A stretch of DNA of 64,000 nucleotides, taken from Bedellia somnulentella (taxonomy: Eukaryota > Arthropoda > Insecta > Lepidoptera > Bedelliidae). Each line of letters opens with the position of its first letter. The stretch's first letter is position 1. A model generated the notes under the pieces. That model was not told where the DNA came from. It ran no database searches and saw nothing but the letters and a program-made list of their open reading frames with translations. Positions 43,513 through 55,549 of this stretch are shown here, in pieces. The stretch lies in NCBI GenBank assembly GCA_963576735.1, contig OY755173.1, positions 9,890,873-9,954,872 on the forward strand, given 5' to 3'. The translations under genes were made by a program, and so were the position numbers.

Positions 43513-43660
43513 GCTGTGTGGTGTCGGCTGGCACCCATTTCTTCCGGTGGGTGTACGTAAGAGGCGACTAACGGTATTGGGGCTTTTAAAGGATTTTTGG
43601 GCAATGCGGTTGAGACCCATCACCAACAACCTTTTATAATGTTTTTTTATAATGTATGTA
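43513..43660 (+). repeat. SINE-B, internally deleted
   Basis: GTGTGGTGTCGGCTGGCACC, GGTGTACGTAAGAGGCGACT, GGTTGAGACCCATCACCAAC, then (TATG). The centre of the 3' half is missing. Confidence 0.8.
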
Positions 43661-43671
43661 TGTAAATATAA

Positions 43672-43830
43672 CTAATAAATAAAGGATAAATAAAGGAAAG
43701 AAAAATTTCGACATAGGTGGGGATCGAACCCGCGACCTCGGGTATACGCCCCCGTCGCTCTGCCAATTGAGCTACCGTGTCAAAGGCTGCGAGTGCATCA
43801 GGTCCCCACATGAGGTTTTCATGGACAAAA
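43672..43830 (-). repeat. SINE-C copy
   Basis: The complement has GACACGGTAGCTCAATTGGC and GGGTTCGATCCCCACC, followed by AAATTTTTCTTTCC. CCCCACATGAGGTTTTCATG lies alongside at ~43803-43822. The anticodon-loop region (GCGTATA) differs from the 17743 copy, which argues against a real tRNA gene. Confidence 0.75.
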
Positions 43831-46400
43831 ACATTCAAAATATGTAAATATAAGTGTTTTTGTATCCTTTAGAGGAACTCTTATTAAAACACCAACAGAT
43901 GGTCACCCTACTTAAAACGAGACACAGTTAGCTAGTTTGCCATCCTTTTTCAGGACACTTTAGGTCGCCAGCGCGCGTTCCTGTTTAAATAATACTTCCA
44001 TGGTTAGCCAACCTATGTCATTTTTGCGAGCATGAGCGTCAATATGACAGACGGATGAGATCTGAGAGCCCTGTCACCGAATCGATAGAGCATTGTTGCC
44101 ATCATTGGTCTGTGAATATTTTTTCTCTATTTTATTCGATCTTTTTGAAACAAAATAGTAGCTAAATCTGTCATATTTCACTTATTTTACGTCAAATATT
44201 GACATTTTGTAACCAAACAACGTAAACAAACATAAATATTTAATTTCTCAATACAAGTTTCCAAATTTTCAATTTAAATCAAAAGTTTTAATATTACAAG
44301 TTTAGTTTGTAGGGAATGTCCGACTAAACTTCCTTACAATGATAGGGGAATCATAAAATATTTAGTAAGTAATTAAGTTTCATTATTCTATATAACTATT
44401 ATTTAACTAGAAAGTGAGCAGCATACTTTTAATGAATTGTATTGTCTTTTGTTTGCAGATATAGCACACTTATATAAGTGTTTGACGAGAAAATTGAAGA
44501 AATGCTGTGCTGCCTATGGCACATATTGCCTATAACATCTTAGTTCCATCCCGCCAGTCCATTCCCAGATTCCCATTCGCCAGTTCCATCCCGCAGATGG
44601 GCATTATTTAACTTAACAACCTTCACTACATTTCAATTTCAACAATATCCTATATTCCCAAAAGCTAGTGAAGCTCTGATGTATGGAAATAGTCTTGTTG
44701 AATGCTCCTGTTTATTCAGAATTTGAGTGCATCCATACTTAAAGAGCATTCTTATTACTGCAATGTGAATAAACAAGCTGTAGTGTTTCTAAAGGAAAAA
44801 GTGATGTTAATAGAATAAAAATGTGAAGTACAGATGAGTTTGTGAACAGAAACTATGATGTTGAGCGGTTGTATAAAAGTGTTTCTTCAATAAATAAAGT
44901 TAACTCCACAAAATGTGTTTTACTAGCAAATAAAGCCCATTCATAGGCAGATTTTACTTTTACACTTGAGATGAGATTTCAGTTGTAAAATGTGCATGCA
45001 TATATTCTACTATACATTATTTCCCATTGCAGTAGGCAGAGAATATTAATTGCCTCATCAATAAACTTACTCATACAACCATTATTCCCACCTATATATC
45101 TCTTTTGTTACTTAATTTGTATCCATCTGCTCTATTTGCCCAAAATAAAATAAAATAACATTGCTTTTTCTATGTATTCAACTTATCCCCAGGCGTTGTA
45201 TGATTCAATACCAAACATGCCATGATTATCATTTTATTCTAAATGGTCTGCAGAGTTCTGCTATGAGTTGGGTATTGGAAAATGTGGATTTACTTGCAAT
45301 GAAGGGGATTAAAACAAGTGGTTTTCATTAAAAGTTAGGCAATTTTATTGATAATTAATTAAAAACTGTTACATATTGCTGATTTTTTTAATTTCATTAC
45401 ACTCCTTCCAAGTCACTAAATTGTTCTCCAGAATCTTTGTATTAAATCAATATGTTTTACTGAAAATAAGAAAAGAACATGAGCATTATATTCATATTTA
45501 GTCATTTCAATATGCTAGTAAGATGACTACCAAATTTGTTTTATAATGTTACACAAAGTACATGCACCTGCATTTAAACAACTTTTGTAGCATTAAGTGT
45601 GTCGGTAGATAAAGAGGTAACAAAATTATGCCATCACCATTCTTTACATTCCTAGCCACACTAAGACAGCAAGCAGACTATTGTCTACTCACACTATCCA
45701 GACTTTGCCTGAGCCTGTTGATGCAAGCATATGCTATGAGCTCGGGTGTCTTTTATGATGATAATGATAATTTAAGACTACAAACCCTACATAACAAACA
45801 ATAATGAATAGAAATCTATTTTACATGCATTGTATTGAACCTCTGAAACATACCATAAGTTAAGAAACTGTTCTTAATAGTTATTTTAAAGAAGATCAAT
45901 GAAATTCATTGATTTTTTCAACTGCATCAGAAAATTGGACGTATGACATGGATTTAGGCTGCAGAATTTGTATCCTCATGCCTAGTGCATTGCTGGTTAT
46001 AAAAGCCAAACATATTTTAATGAATTTAAAACTTAATACCCAAGCACTAGTTGTAGATTACAATTAATTTAGTTAAAATTTACAATTCAAATGATATCAT
46101 GTGGAATTATTAAATCCTGTATGTATCCTTATGTGAAACTATACCCTGAGGCTTTTCATAGGTCACAAGCTATCGTAGAGGTCCTCGGAAATCGTCATAA
46201 GATACATATATGTTTCATAGGACTTGTTTGCGGCAAACTTTCACCCGGATGATTATCATATCCATTTTTCGTTTTTTTTCCATTCAAAACAAATCTAAGT
46301 GATGTAGTCGCTTTGCTATCACACTTTTACACTAAGAACTACACAAAACAGTTAAAAAAAGCTGCAAAACAGCACTCATATTTTGATAAGTAATCTTTCT
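43831..46400. other. Interior of the 3.8-kb TIR element, no recognised gene
   Basis: AT-rich. A pyrimidine tract ending TTTGTTTGCAG at ~44459 looks like a 3' splice site, and AATAAA occurs at ~44890, so a captured exon-like segment (44460-44910) is conceivable; it has no long reading frame. Possible RTE-a end scrap at ~45020-45045 on the minus strand. Confidence 0.35.
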
Positions 46401-46661
46401 CACTGGCTCTCGCGCTCAATTTTGGCATCGACATAAATTTGATATAAAATGACAAACATCTCAGTTTATGTCGCTGTCACACCGCTCATGCTTGCACATG
46501 TGACTCGGCTTTGCGATGTCAAAGCGAGTCACTAGCGCTCTCACATCTCAGATGCCTCATGCTCGGGCGTGCGAGAAACGGTCAAATATGGCGGCCAATT
46601 CGCCCTTGAACGGTGACATAGCCCTATCTCAGAGGCTCTCACACGCCTCATGCTACCCCGG

Positions 46662-46835
46662 CTGGTGTTCAAAGTACCCACGTTTTGCATGGACAGTGTA
46701 CTCACGTGACAGAGGGCAGGCCTATCGCCGTTTTGTACGAATATACCCCATACGAATATAATATAACATGGTTTGACCAAGTACAACTCAGCCATGTGGG
46801 TTTCCTCACGATATTTTCCCTCACCTTTGAAATCT
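46662..46835 (-). repeat. SINE-A, body part, continuation of 42732-42821
   Basis: Resumes at CTGGTGTTCAAAGTACCCAC and continues to the complement of the CCATGTGGGTTTCC block. The tRNA head is missing. Confidence 0.85.
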
Positions 46836-47904
46836 GTATATTTATTTATTCATTAACATAAGCATTACAGATTTGAACCCAATTCGGCTATATTTCACTT
46901 TAAGATAATTTATTTATAACTGTTTTATAGAACAGAGTACAATACGAACAAAATAGAGTGTTAACATAATGCCACAAAATATAATTTAACATCCCGTAAC
47001 ACAAAAGCAATTTGGATGCTAATGTTAGTAGAGGATGACCACAATTCTCTACGTAAAAATATTAACAGAAATATTAGAAAAGCTTGCCGTCTATCACGCA
47101 AATGCCCTTTTGAAGTTAAACGTGGATTCTTGAAAAATCAGGTCTATTTAAAGCAAGTATCAGTACCTCTTTCATGCCTTAGGGGATATAAGACGTAACG
47201 TTTGACTTTTAACTGAGTTGAAAATAAAAAAGTCGTATTACTTTAATTTAGCATAACTTTATAGCTGAGAGAAAAGAGGAGCCTAATAAGTAGGTTCTTT
47301 ATTATTGTTATAATACTTGTGCAATACAAGAACGTACATCAACTGTACTGGGAAGCCAACATAGCAGCTCACCACAAAACTTTAATAAGTCTTTTATTAT
47401 CCTCAACTCGAAAACTGACATATAATGAAATATTCTTAGAAATCAAGGTCAGTAAACCACCTAAACCGCTAAAAAAATACTCAAACATTTCCCGATTAAA
47501 AATTATAAAACTGTTGTGTTTCACTATTCATCTTTTACGAGAGATATAAAAGTGAAAATTTGAAATGCTTCTATATAATCTAAGATACAGAATCGAGGTA
47601 GCGCTTGTGCTAGAATTTATTATAGCTTAGTCATAAAACGTCGTCTAAATCCTTCTTTTACGATGCCACAGTGCACAGCTGACCATCAAATCATCCTTGC
47701 AGTCTAGATGGACGCGACGTGAATATTTCATATAAAAACTGTGTTTATACTTCAGACATATGAACACTGGTTGAAGAGGTAATAATTTTCTCGTCTGACA
47801 TTTTCCTCGTAAAATAATAAATATGTCTAACTCATAGTTATTGTTTGCATTGCATATCGTCAAAGAAGTGGTATGGACACAAATACAATTAGGTAGATGA
47901 CAAA
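46836..47904. other. Sequence with a weak SINE-A tail match
   Basis: 47156-47206 (AGTATCAGTACCTCTTTCAT, TTAGGGGATATAAGACGTAA) resembles a forward SINE-A 3' end. No gene found. Confidence 0.4.
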
Positions 47905-48130
47905 TGAGTGTTCAGAGTACCTATTTTTTCCGATACAGAGGCCCGTTGTACCTTCGCATGAATGTACTATTACATGAGAAAGTATTACTGAGCCATGTGA
48001 GTTTCCTTTATCACCTAGAAAAATAAAACACATGAATTACTTAAGAAGACACGTTAGTCAAGGCTCAAGTCAGGGTTCGAACCCACGCCTCTGCATAGGA
48101 GACGGTGTTTTTTCCACTGAATTACCAAGA
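47905..48130 (-). repeat. SINE-A, strongly diverged
   Basis: GTGTTCAGAGTACC, GAGCCATGTGAGTTTCC and GGGTTCGAACCCACGCCT in the right order. An old copy with head and body. Confidence 0.65.
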
Positions 48131-48321
48131 TTTTACTAAATATGAAAAAAAGGGTTGTCCTCACTGGCCTACAAGGTCAAAAGTTTTATTAATTTATTTT
48201 GCTTAATTCTAAATAAAGAGAGACAGACGATTAATGAAATAACGAACATATCGGTTGCAATGCAAATCCAAATAACATCTTATGATAACCCAACTTTGGA
48301 TAAGTAAAAAAAATTGCTGAT

Positions 48322-48565
48322 TAGCTGTGTAGTATTTATTGGCTTAGAATAGCACTACCCCATTTCTTCCAGTAAGTGTACTTAAGAGGCGACTAACGAT
48401 ATTGGGGCTTCAAAGGATTTTTGAGCAATGCTGTTGGGGACCCATCACCAACAACTTTTATTTCACCATCCTTTTTCCCACGCAACTTCCAAAAGTGGCT
48501 GGTTCCAAAATGCTTAGCTCTCGCTAGCCCTTCTAGGAATTTATACCCTTCTAGTATACGTATAT
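48322..48565 (+). repeat. SINE-B, diverged
   Basis: GGCTTAGAATAGCACTACCC, AGAGGCGACTAACGATATTG and CAACTTCCAAAAGTGGCTG. Confidence 0.8.
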
Positions 48566-48789
48566 TTTTAAAACAATCTAATGGTCGTTTATTCCAAAAA
48601 GTTTTGTATTCGCATAAAACAAGTAAATGTTTTTCCTAACACATGATGAGTTGCAGACATCAACTTCCTCAACATTTTGGAATAGAGTATTCCATTTATC
48701 ATTCCGTATACGGGGCTTCGGATTTTTAGTGCATAATGGAATACATTTCTTCACAAACATTTTGTGTTCATGAATTTAAGCTTTCACCA

Positions 48790-49035
48790 ACGGCAGTGTA
48801 GTGCCGGCTTAGAATGTCACTACCCCTTTCTACCCACGGGTGCCGTAAGAGGCGATTAAAGTAATGCGAATTTTTAAAGTGGTTTTTGGGCGATGCGGTT
48901 GAAGACCCATCTCCAACGATACTTTATTTCTACGATCTTGTCGCCTATCAATATAAGGCTGAGAAGTTTCGAGCTCTGAAGCTCTGGCTACCCCTTTTTG
49001 GGATTAATGGCCATGAGTATGTGTGTGCGTATAAA
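48790..49035 (+). repeat. SINE-B, moderately diverged
   Basis: CAGTGTAGTGCCGGCTTAGA to GGCCATGAGTATGTGTGTGC. Confidence 0.8.
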
Positions 49036-49564
49036 CGTACCATCGGCAAAAAGTTTCAAAACGGTGAATTGGTGACATGTAAAAATTTTACTGTTGTCAC
49101 TAAAGGCAAAAAAGGGAATCGCCGTATTCGAACATTGTTTATAAAGTATCTCTGGAAAATGGATTCTGTTTCAACATACGTCTTAAATACAAAACTATGA
49201 CTTCTTATACTTATAGGTTGGAATAATATCATAAGCCAAATTCAACGATAAGTAAAAATATCGTGATATTCAAGGATATTCGATTATGGCGTTGTGGGAA
49301 TAGCAAAGATATACTGGCCAGTACACCCTGCTGTGTACCAACTTAGAATTTGTATTTATGTTTAGCTAGAGAAACATTTCGATACCGCGATGTACGATTT
49401 TTTATGACGCTGCTAGTGTGCGAGTGAGTTCGCCGTCTAGCGGTCGCCACAGCGAATCTTTTTTTCGCCCTTAGTGACAAGAGTAGTATTTTCACTTAAT
49501 TTTGTGAACAGGCCTATTTACATTAAACATACTTGAAGCTGATTGCTTTATGTGTTATGTTCTC
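49036..49564. other. Sequence without recognised feature
   Basis: A short GC-richer patch at 49405-49470. No gene recognised. Confidence 0.4.
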
Positions 49565-49680
49565 TTGAGGGATATAAACGAAGCTAGATAGGTTTGCCCG
49601 GATCGTACAAAGTGGCGATCAATAGTCTCTGCCTACCCCAATGGGAACTAATGGCGTGAGTATATGTATGTATGTATGTA
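49565..49680 (+). repeat. RTE-a 3' end
   Basis: GATATAAACGAAGCTAGATA, GTCTCTGCCTACCCCAATGG, GGCGTGAGTATATG(TATG)n. Confidence 0.85.
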
Positions 49681-49689
49681 AGAGGGTAA

Positions 49690-49985
49690 AAATAAAATAT
49701 CGTTGATGATGGGTCCCCCGCCGCCCGCGGGATGAAATGGGAAGGAAGGGGAAAGTAGTGCTTTTCTAAGCCAACACTTCAAGGCGGTATACAGATTTTC
49801 GAACATCAAACACACACACACATTCATAGCCCAAAACTTACCAAAGGGACCGCGATAAGAATAAAAATAATAAATGCTGTACTGGAAGTATTTGATCTGA
49901 TATGGTAATTTCGACTGTCTCTCTTCTTATCCGTGATAGCTCTGTGGGGAAAACTTGCGCTTCGGATCGGAAAAATACTAAAACT
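49690..49985. repeat. Repeat D, copy 2
   Basis: Matches 29586-29905 over the CACACA run, GGGACCGCGATAAGAATAA, CTCTTCTTATCCGTGATAGC and TCGGATCGGAAAAAT. At the left are GGGT and CTAAGCCAACACTT pieces reminiscent of SINE-B. Confidence 0.65.
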
Positions 49986-50035
49986 CTGCCTACCCCAATG
50001 GGAAATAATTGCATGTGTCGGTATATGTATGTTTA
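49986..50035 (+). repeat. RTE-a 3' terminus scrap
   Basis: CTCTGCCTACCCCAATGGGA, then TATATGTATG. About 50 bp only. Confidence 0.7.
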
Positions 50036-50335
50036 TAAAATTAGCCCCAAGGTAAGGAATACTAGAACTAGAACACATATACTTTTATGTATATAGCATA
50101 AACTCTTCATTTATGTTTGAATTAGAGTTAAGCTTGCCATATAGGTATAAATTATTTTATACTATAAGAAACTATATTCATTAAAATATTAAATGCAAAG
50201 TAATAGTTAAAAGGTTTTTATGTCTTTTTTGTGAATATTCCCACTCACGCAGTTCTTTTTAACCAAACACCATCTTAAACCACTTTTATTCCATTGATAA
50301 ATACACACATCAAAAGTGTCTAGGGATCAACATAT
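50036..50335. other. AT-rich sequence without recognised feature
   Basis: Nothing supported. Confidence 0.35.
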
Positions 50336-50475
50336 AGAATAGAATAGAATAGAATATAATTGAAAACTCTTTATTGTACATCACAGATACAAACATTTAA
50401 TACATATTATTTAAAAACTAGAAGTACAATTGGCGGTCTTATTGCTTAAAGCAATCTCTTCCAGACAACTTTTTA
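50336..50475 (-). repeat. LINE-K 3' end
   Basis: Complement of the 41690-41817 sequence, with an (AGAAT)n run at the left as the tail (50336-50360). Confidence 0.75.
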
Positions 50476-50734
50476 AGGTGAGATAAGTATGTAGCATATA
50501 TTTTAGCAATAACTTTTCTCCTAATTGATATTAATTAAAATTCTCTTTAAGGATTCATCAAATAAAGTTTTTTCGTTTGTCTACAGTAACGATAAACCAA
50601 GTCACCTTTGAATTAATAAAGAAATTTGCCATTTTCCTTATAAAGGAATTTTTGACATTTGAACCACTAACATTAAAGATCGAAAAAAAGACTGTAATAA
50701 TAGTTTTCTTGAAAATTGTATTGGGTAACTTAAA

Positions 50735-51735
50735 CAATTAATATTCCGTGTTTCTACCGCGAACTCTAACAACACAAGAACATCGGTTTGGCATACTCAA
50801 AATGAGTTCATCCAAATCACGCTGTGCTGGAATGGCGGTCCATATCCGTTGCAACAACAAAAAAGGTCTTCTTGCGACTGGATACCCTCCATATTCGGCA
50901 GAGCTCTTCTCTGTTGCATATCCCATGCATGCTCAATCGGGTTCAAGTCTGGTGACTGAGCAGGCCAGGGCAGGACATTGATGTTAGCTGCGGCGAGAGT
51001 CTGTCTTACAACTCTTGCGGTGTGCGGTCGTGCATTATCATGCATTAACTGAAATAAGGGACCGATTTGCACTTGTAGAGGAACGATGATGTCTGATACA
51101 ATCGTCTCAGCATAAATTTGAGCGCTGAGGTTGCCTCTGATCCAAATCAATTCAATTCTTCTGCCGATCCAAATACCTGCCCATACCATGATGGTTCCAC
51201 CACTATAAGGATGGACTTCCTGGCAGGATTTTAATCGCTTTTAGCGTTCAGGGGTTCTCTAGTGTCGTATACATCTTGTATCCGGTCTCATACCAAAACG
51301 AGACTCATCAGAAAATCCACGAAACGCCGTTGTTTTCTACCCAATTTCTGTGTTTAAGAGCCCAGTAATATCGAATCATACGATTGTGTATTGCTATAGG
51401 TGGTACCCGTAGCGGTCTTCGGGAATAAAAGTTTACTTCATGCAAGCGGTTTCTGACTGTTTGGTCGCTAATTAAGTTCCCTGAAGAGTGATGAAGCCTC
51501 ACGGCTAACATCATTGCGGTTATTTTTGGAGCTCTTCGAGCTGTTTTTTGAATGTATCGGTCTTGTCTCCGTGTGGTGCAGCGATACCGTCCTCCATGGC
51601 GCTGAGCCACAGTCGACTGATAACACTCTGACTTGTATTTAGAGCTAAAGTCACAGTACATTGCCGGGAACCAGCTTCTACCATTCCCACAGTTCTGAGC
51701 ATTTCTTCCCTGCTTAAATGACGTCGCCAATCCAT
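50735..51735 (-). pseudogene. Tc1-like (DD34E) transposase, broken by frameshifts
   Basis: From ATG 51735 the N-terminal helix-turn-helix region reads WRRHLSREEMLRTVGMVEAG and TSQSVISRLW. A shift near 51590 leads to a second frame with TTRRQDRYIQ and SDQTVRNRLHE, ending at WIF (51308). A further shift gives the first catalytic Asp in SDESRF, and the third frame (51189-50797) has HDNARPHTARV and SPDLNPIEHAWD. The Asp and Glu are 34 residues apart, the Tc1 spacing. All three catalytic residues survive but in three frames with extra stops, so it is inactive. Terminal inverted repeats were not found by eye in about 200 bp on either side. Confidence 0.85.
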
Positions 51736-51974
51736 AATAACATTTGTTTTAATCAGTAGTAGGGAAATAGCAGCACTAATAATGTTTTCAATGCGTTGTA
51801 TGTTTTTATAGGGAAAATATTGATAGCTGATTTACATCTTTTACTCGAATTTGATTCCTGTTTCAAATTAATAAAATGCACCAAAAAAGGATCCATATAA
51901 ATTTGTAAAATCATAAATTTATTACAAAGCTACATCTCAATCTCAAGAAATCCTTATAAAAATGCTTGAATGTA

Positions 51975-52193
51975 CATAACATACGTATACTTACGGCTAT
52001 TTTTAAAGGGATAGCAAGAGATTTAGAATTAGACATGCCTCAGCCACTTTTGGAAGCAGTAAAGAAGGAGAATTGAAAAATAAAGATTGTTGGTAGACTA
52101 ATAATAACATAGATGGGGCACCACATCGCCCAACAATAACGAAAAATGCCCCAATACTCTAATTGAAGTGCTGCGTTAAGTCGACACTCCACC
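51975..52193 (-). repeat. SINE-B, diverged
   Basis: CATACGTATACTTACGGCTA, CCTCAGCCACTTTTGGAAGC and GTTAAGTCGACACTCCACC in reverse orientation. Several indels. Confidence 0.7.
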
Positions 52194-52524
52194 ATTTTAT
52201 TTTGTTTAACTAGTTCTTTAAATGTTTCTTACAAAATCCAATTTGCCATTGTTAAGGGTCCCTTGCTACGTTTACTCGTAAAAACGTAAGTGCGGTTTCC
52301 CACAAATCTTTTCAGCGATGTAATACTATTGAATTGCAATAAAAACAAATCTTCTATTTACGAATGAATAGGAAAAGTGGTGATAAAATCTTCTTTTCAG
52401 AATACAGCTGCCACGCATGGTTACAACTAGCGATTACAGCTTTATAGGTTTTGGAGGAGTATATAAATAGAGAATATAGAAGTTGGCTTTGAATTATATC
52501 TTGCCGTTGATCGAACTCAAAATT
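52194..52524. other. Sequence without recognised feature
   Basis: Nothing supported. Confidence 0.35.
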
Positions 52525-52640
52525 CAAACGTTCACGCCATATATTCCCGAAGGGTCTGACAGAAACCAATATTTTTGAACATCACGTAACATCGACACCG
52601 GTGTACTTGGACAGTGTACTCACGTGCTACACATGTCATC
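52525..52640 (-). repeat. SINE-A 3' part, diverged
   Basis: AAACGTTCACGCCATATATT, CCCGAAGGG, TTTGAACATCACGTAACATC. Older copy. Confidence 0.7.
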
Positions 52641-52763
52641 ACCACTTTATATAAGAATACTGTACATAATAATACTTCTAACATATGTATCATTGTATAC
52701 ATAAATAGATACTTTTGAATGACTACAAGTTTCATTCATAAGTTTGTAAATCAAAGATCGTAT

Positions 52764-52935
52764 CACTGAGTGACGCAGCTGCGCGCACGTGCACCCCCCA
52801 CTATCGTACCAGAGTTGTTTGTCTCAGTGTTTAAAACGGGGGGCGTGCCAGTAGCTGCATCTCTATATAGTCTGTGGTAGCTGCGTCATTCGAGTTCTGA
52901 CTGTCTAGTCGAGAGGAACTGCTGCTTGAAAGATA
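52764..52935 (+). promoter_or_regulatory. Candidate core promoter and 5' splice site (tentative)
   Basis: A GC-richer island in AT-rich DNA with TATATA at 52864-52869 and an initiator-like TCATTC at 52886-52891. A good 5' splice site (GTAAGTTA) follows at ~52939. The TATA-initiator distance (24 bp) is shorter than usual. No coding sequence follows, so if real this would be a first non-coding exon of a gene elsewhere. Confidence 0.25.
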
Positions 52936-53194
52936 TTATGTAAGTTATTATTTTAACTACCTCTTGCTAATTGTACTAATGACTAAGTGTATATATACTT
53001 GTGCTTATGTATAGATAGTATATTGTTGCTTCACTACTACTATGTAATAAAATGTGCATAGGTGTTTCATGTAACGCTATTGAATGTATATGTATAGTCA
53101 CTTGCTACGAAACTATATTTGCTGTAGTTATTGTAGAACAGTATAATGTTGATTATATGAAATGATGGTTAATTAAACAGAGTTTTATTTGTAG

Positions 53195-53372
53195 GCCCGT
53201 AAGGCCTGACACACACTACACGTGTTACACTGTCACTTGACAAGGTGCAATTCAGTCATGCGGGATTCCTTACGATGTTTTCCCTCACCGTTTACAACCA
53301 TGATAAATTGACCTTTCTTTGAAAAGGCAAATTGGTGTATGCCTGACCCAGGATTTGAACCGTAGATAGGCG
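53195..53372 (-). repeat. SINE-A, head-proximal part
   Basis: TACACTGTCACTTGACAAGG, ACAACCATGATAAATTGACC, GCCTGACCCAGGATTTGAAC. The 3' end is missing. Confidence 0.75.
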
Positions 53373-53706
53373 ACTAAAGGCTTTTTGACTAATTCTTGGG
53401 CGATACAGTTTGGATCATATAAAAAAACGTAGTTAGGCTACCCGTTTTGAGAGTATCATCAGAAGTATACTGGTAAAGGATATTACAAAATGACATTAAA
53501 AAATCTGGGCTTTGTAACGAGTAGCGATAAGTTAGCCGATTGGTTAAAGATGACTCAAGAGACACCTTTTCTATGATTTATTCCACCTATATTTCAGAGT
53601 TGTAAAGTTTCTATAGTTTAAGGAGTAGATTAGAGAAGACTTTGTAAAATAAAGCTTGGTTGGTGATAAAGTCTGTGTCTGGCACATTGCCTCCCGACCA
53701 CTTGGT

Positions 53707-54045
53707 CCGGCGGTCCACCCCGGCTGCACACGGATTATGTTAAGTGGTTTGCACTACTTAGCATTTACGAAATTTAGCGTGATGATATACAGCCTATGAT
53801 TCTTCTGAAAAATTAATCTTTCCATTAGTGAAAGAACTTAAAAATAGGTCAATTAATTTCGTAGCCTTTTCGTTATCGACGTACAAACATACAAACAAAT
53901 CTTCCCTTTAAAAAATGTTAAAAGTATCCTATGTGCTTTTTCTAGCGCTAAGCTACCTCTCTACCAATTTTCAGCAAGATCGGTTCATCTGTTCTCGAGT
54001 CATGAATTTTGTAACTAACACCACTTTCTTTTATATACTCGTATA
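53707..54045 (-). repeat. Helitron-like repeat, reverse, eroded 3' end
   Basis: The complement reads GTTACAAAATTCATGACTCG, AGAACAGATGAACCGATC, CTGAAAATTGGTAGAGAGG and GCCGGGGTGGACCGCC. It is the same family as 57850-58044, with CTAG changed to CCGG at the end. Confidence 0.65.
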
Positions 54046-54051
54046 TATATT

Positions 54052-54227
54052 ACATACATACATAAAAGAGGTAGCCAGAGTTGTGGAATTAGAATTTTTG
54101 GAAGTTGAGTAAGTCGTCTCGTCACATCGCCAAAATTCGCTTGAAAAGCTCCAATAACCTTCGTCGCTTCCTACGAACACCCACGGTAAAAAATGGGGTA
54201 GGGCCATCTTAAGCCGCCACAACAGAG
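54052..54227 (-). repeat. SINE-B, diverged and shortened
   Basis: (CATA)n, GAGGTAGCCAGAGTTGTGGA, CTTAAGCCGCCACAACAGAG. Confidence 0.7.
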
Positions 54228-55549
54228 CAAATTAATCATCAATAATTTTATGATTAAAAATGGCTGAGGAGTCCTCGAATCTAATGTTCGACTTAGTTCG
54301 GATCGTAGCCGTGTATGATTTGTTTTTGACAAAAACTAACTATGTTTTTCATTGAATAGCCGTAAACGAATGCAGACAAATAAATTCTCACGTAAAAAAT
54401 GTACGTGTAAAAGAAAATAAATAGGCGCCATTTATAAACACCGAAAATAAAAAAAAACCTCTGGAATAAATTATGCTTAGCCACCTATTTCGCTCCCTGA
54501 CTAATTAGCCTGTCAACGTGTGTCTAATTTATGTTGCTTTGAATCCGTCCTTTGGCCATCACTTGGCCTTTTGTAGTCCTTTTATTATACGAGTACATGA
54601 GTTTTTTGTTCAGTATTTTATGTTAAGTTACTCAAAAAATGATTTTAAGTAATTTTTAACAAACATAGTTTATATAAGCACTTAAATTACATTATACACA
54701 ACACAACTAATATCGAAATACAAGTAAAAGAAATAAGATTAGCGTGGCGTGTCGGTCGGTTCCAGGACGAATGCAGAAAGTAGTGCTGCTCGGTATGGCT
54801 CGTACTGTCCGAAAGTTTTTAAAGTGAGTCCTTGACCCCGACCGGCCATTCTTTTGTCGGGGAGTACCACCTCTCCCATTACCAATTTTCTTTTAAAATT
54901 CGTTTCAGCCATGGATGGTTATTATATTTTTTTCTAGACTAATCAATTATTAAGGGCGTCCCCGGAAAAATAGGTTGATATTGATTGTTTGGAAATTCTA
55001 TAAAGTCTGATTTGATGATATTGATATGACATGAATAAAATATATGTTGGTGATTAGTTCATGGTGTTAAATTTGATGTTTAACATTTTAATAATTAGTT
55101 GAAAAATAAGTTGAAAAAAATTGAATTGGAACATGTTTTGTTTTCATAAAAATCGTATAGGCTCCACTGGCATAACATACATGTGAACTCATTATGTGTC
55201 TATATACGCGTAGCTTTAAGATATGTAACTTTAATGTTTAACTTTTCATTTAAACATTATAGTTATTCAATAAAACTAAATAAACTACATTTATCCTGCG
55301 CGCGCGTTTTTTCCGTCCCTGTCACTCTCAGTAAATTTGACGTAAGAGTGAGCGCAATAGCTGCAAAATGCGGGGAGGCCCTTAAGAGATACAATTTACA
55401 ACTTAAACTTAAGTATAAATTTGAATTGCGTCGATTGAAAGTTTCGGCTTCGGCAGCAGCAAAACCTGGTGCCGACTTGTTCAATGGGAAGGCGCAACGG
55501 AATTAACACAGGGCGCATCCCATATTAACGTTGCCACAAAGTTAAACCA
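54228..55549. other. Sequence without recognised feature
   Basis: 54741-54860 is GC-richer. A 107-codon frame at 55183-55506 is open on the plus strand but has no recognisable similarity and a similar frame opposes it; left unannotated. Confidence 0.35.

Larger units (their letters stand above)
42822..46661. mobile_element. 3.8-kb TIR element inserted in a SINE-A (unclassified, non-autonomous)
   Basis: Ends CCCGGGTAGCATGAG and CTCATGCTACCCCGG are inverted repeats with one mismatch. They are flanked by CTG on both sides (42819-42821, 46662-46664). Removing the element restores an uninterrupted SINE-A, which proves the boundaries. Subterminal GAGAGCC/CTCTC motifs recur on both sides (42857, 43012, 44058, ~46407, ~46633). 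There is no transposase-like frame; it holds a SINE-B and a SINE-C. A 3-bp duplication fits several DNA transposon superfamilies; I do not assign one. Confidence 0.8.

Noticed and set aside
46516..46795. Open frames on both strands, Ala/Ser-rich
   Set aside because: They span the right end of the 3.8-kb TIR element and the adjoining SINE-A; no protein similarity.
55183..55506. 107-codon plus-strand ORF
   Set aside because: No recognisable domain, and an equally open frame on the opposite strand; coding not supported.
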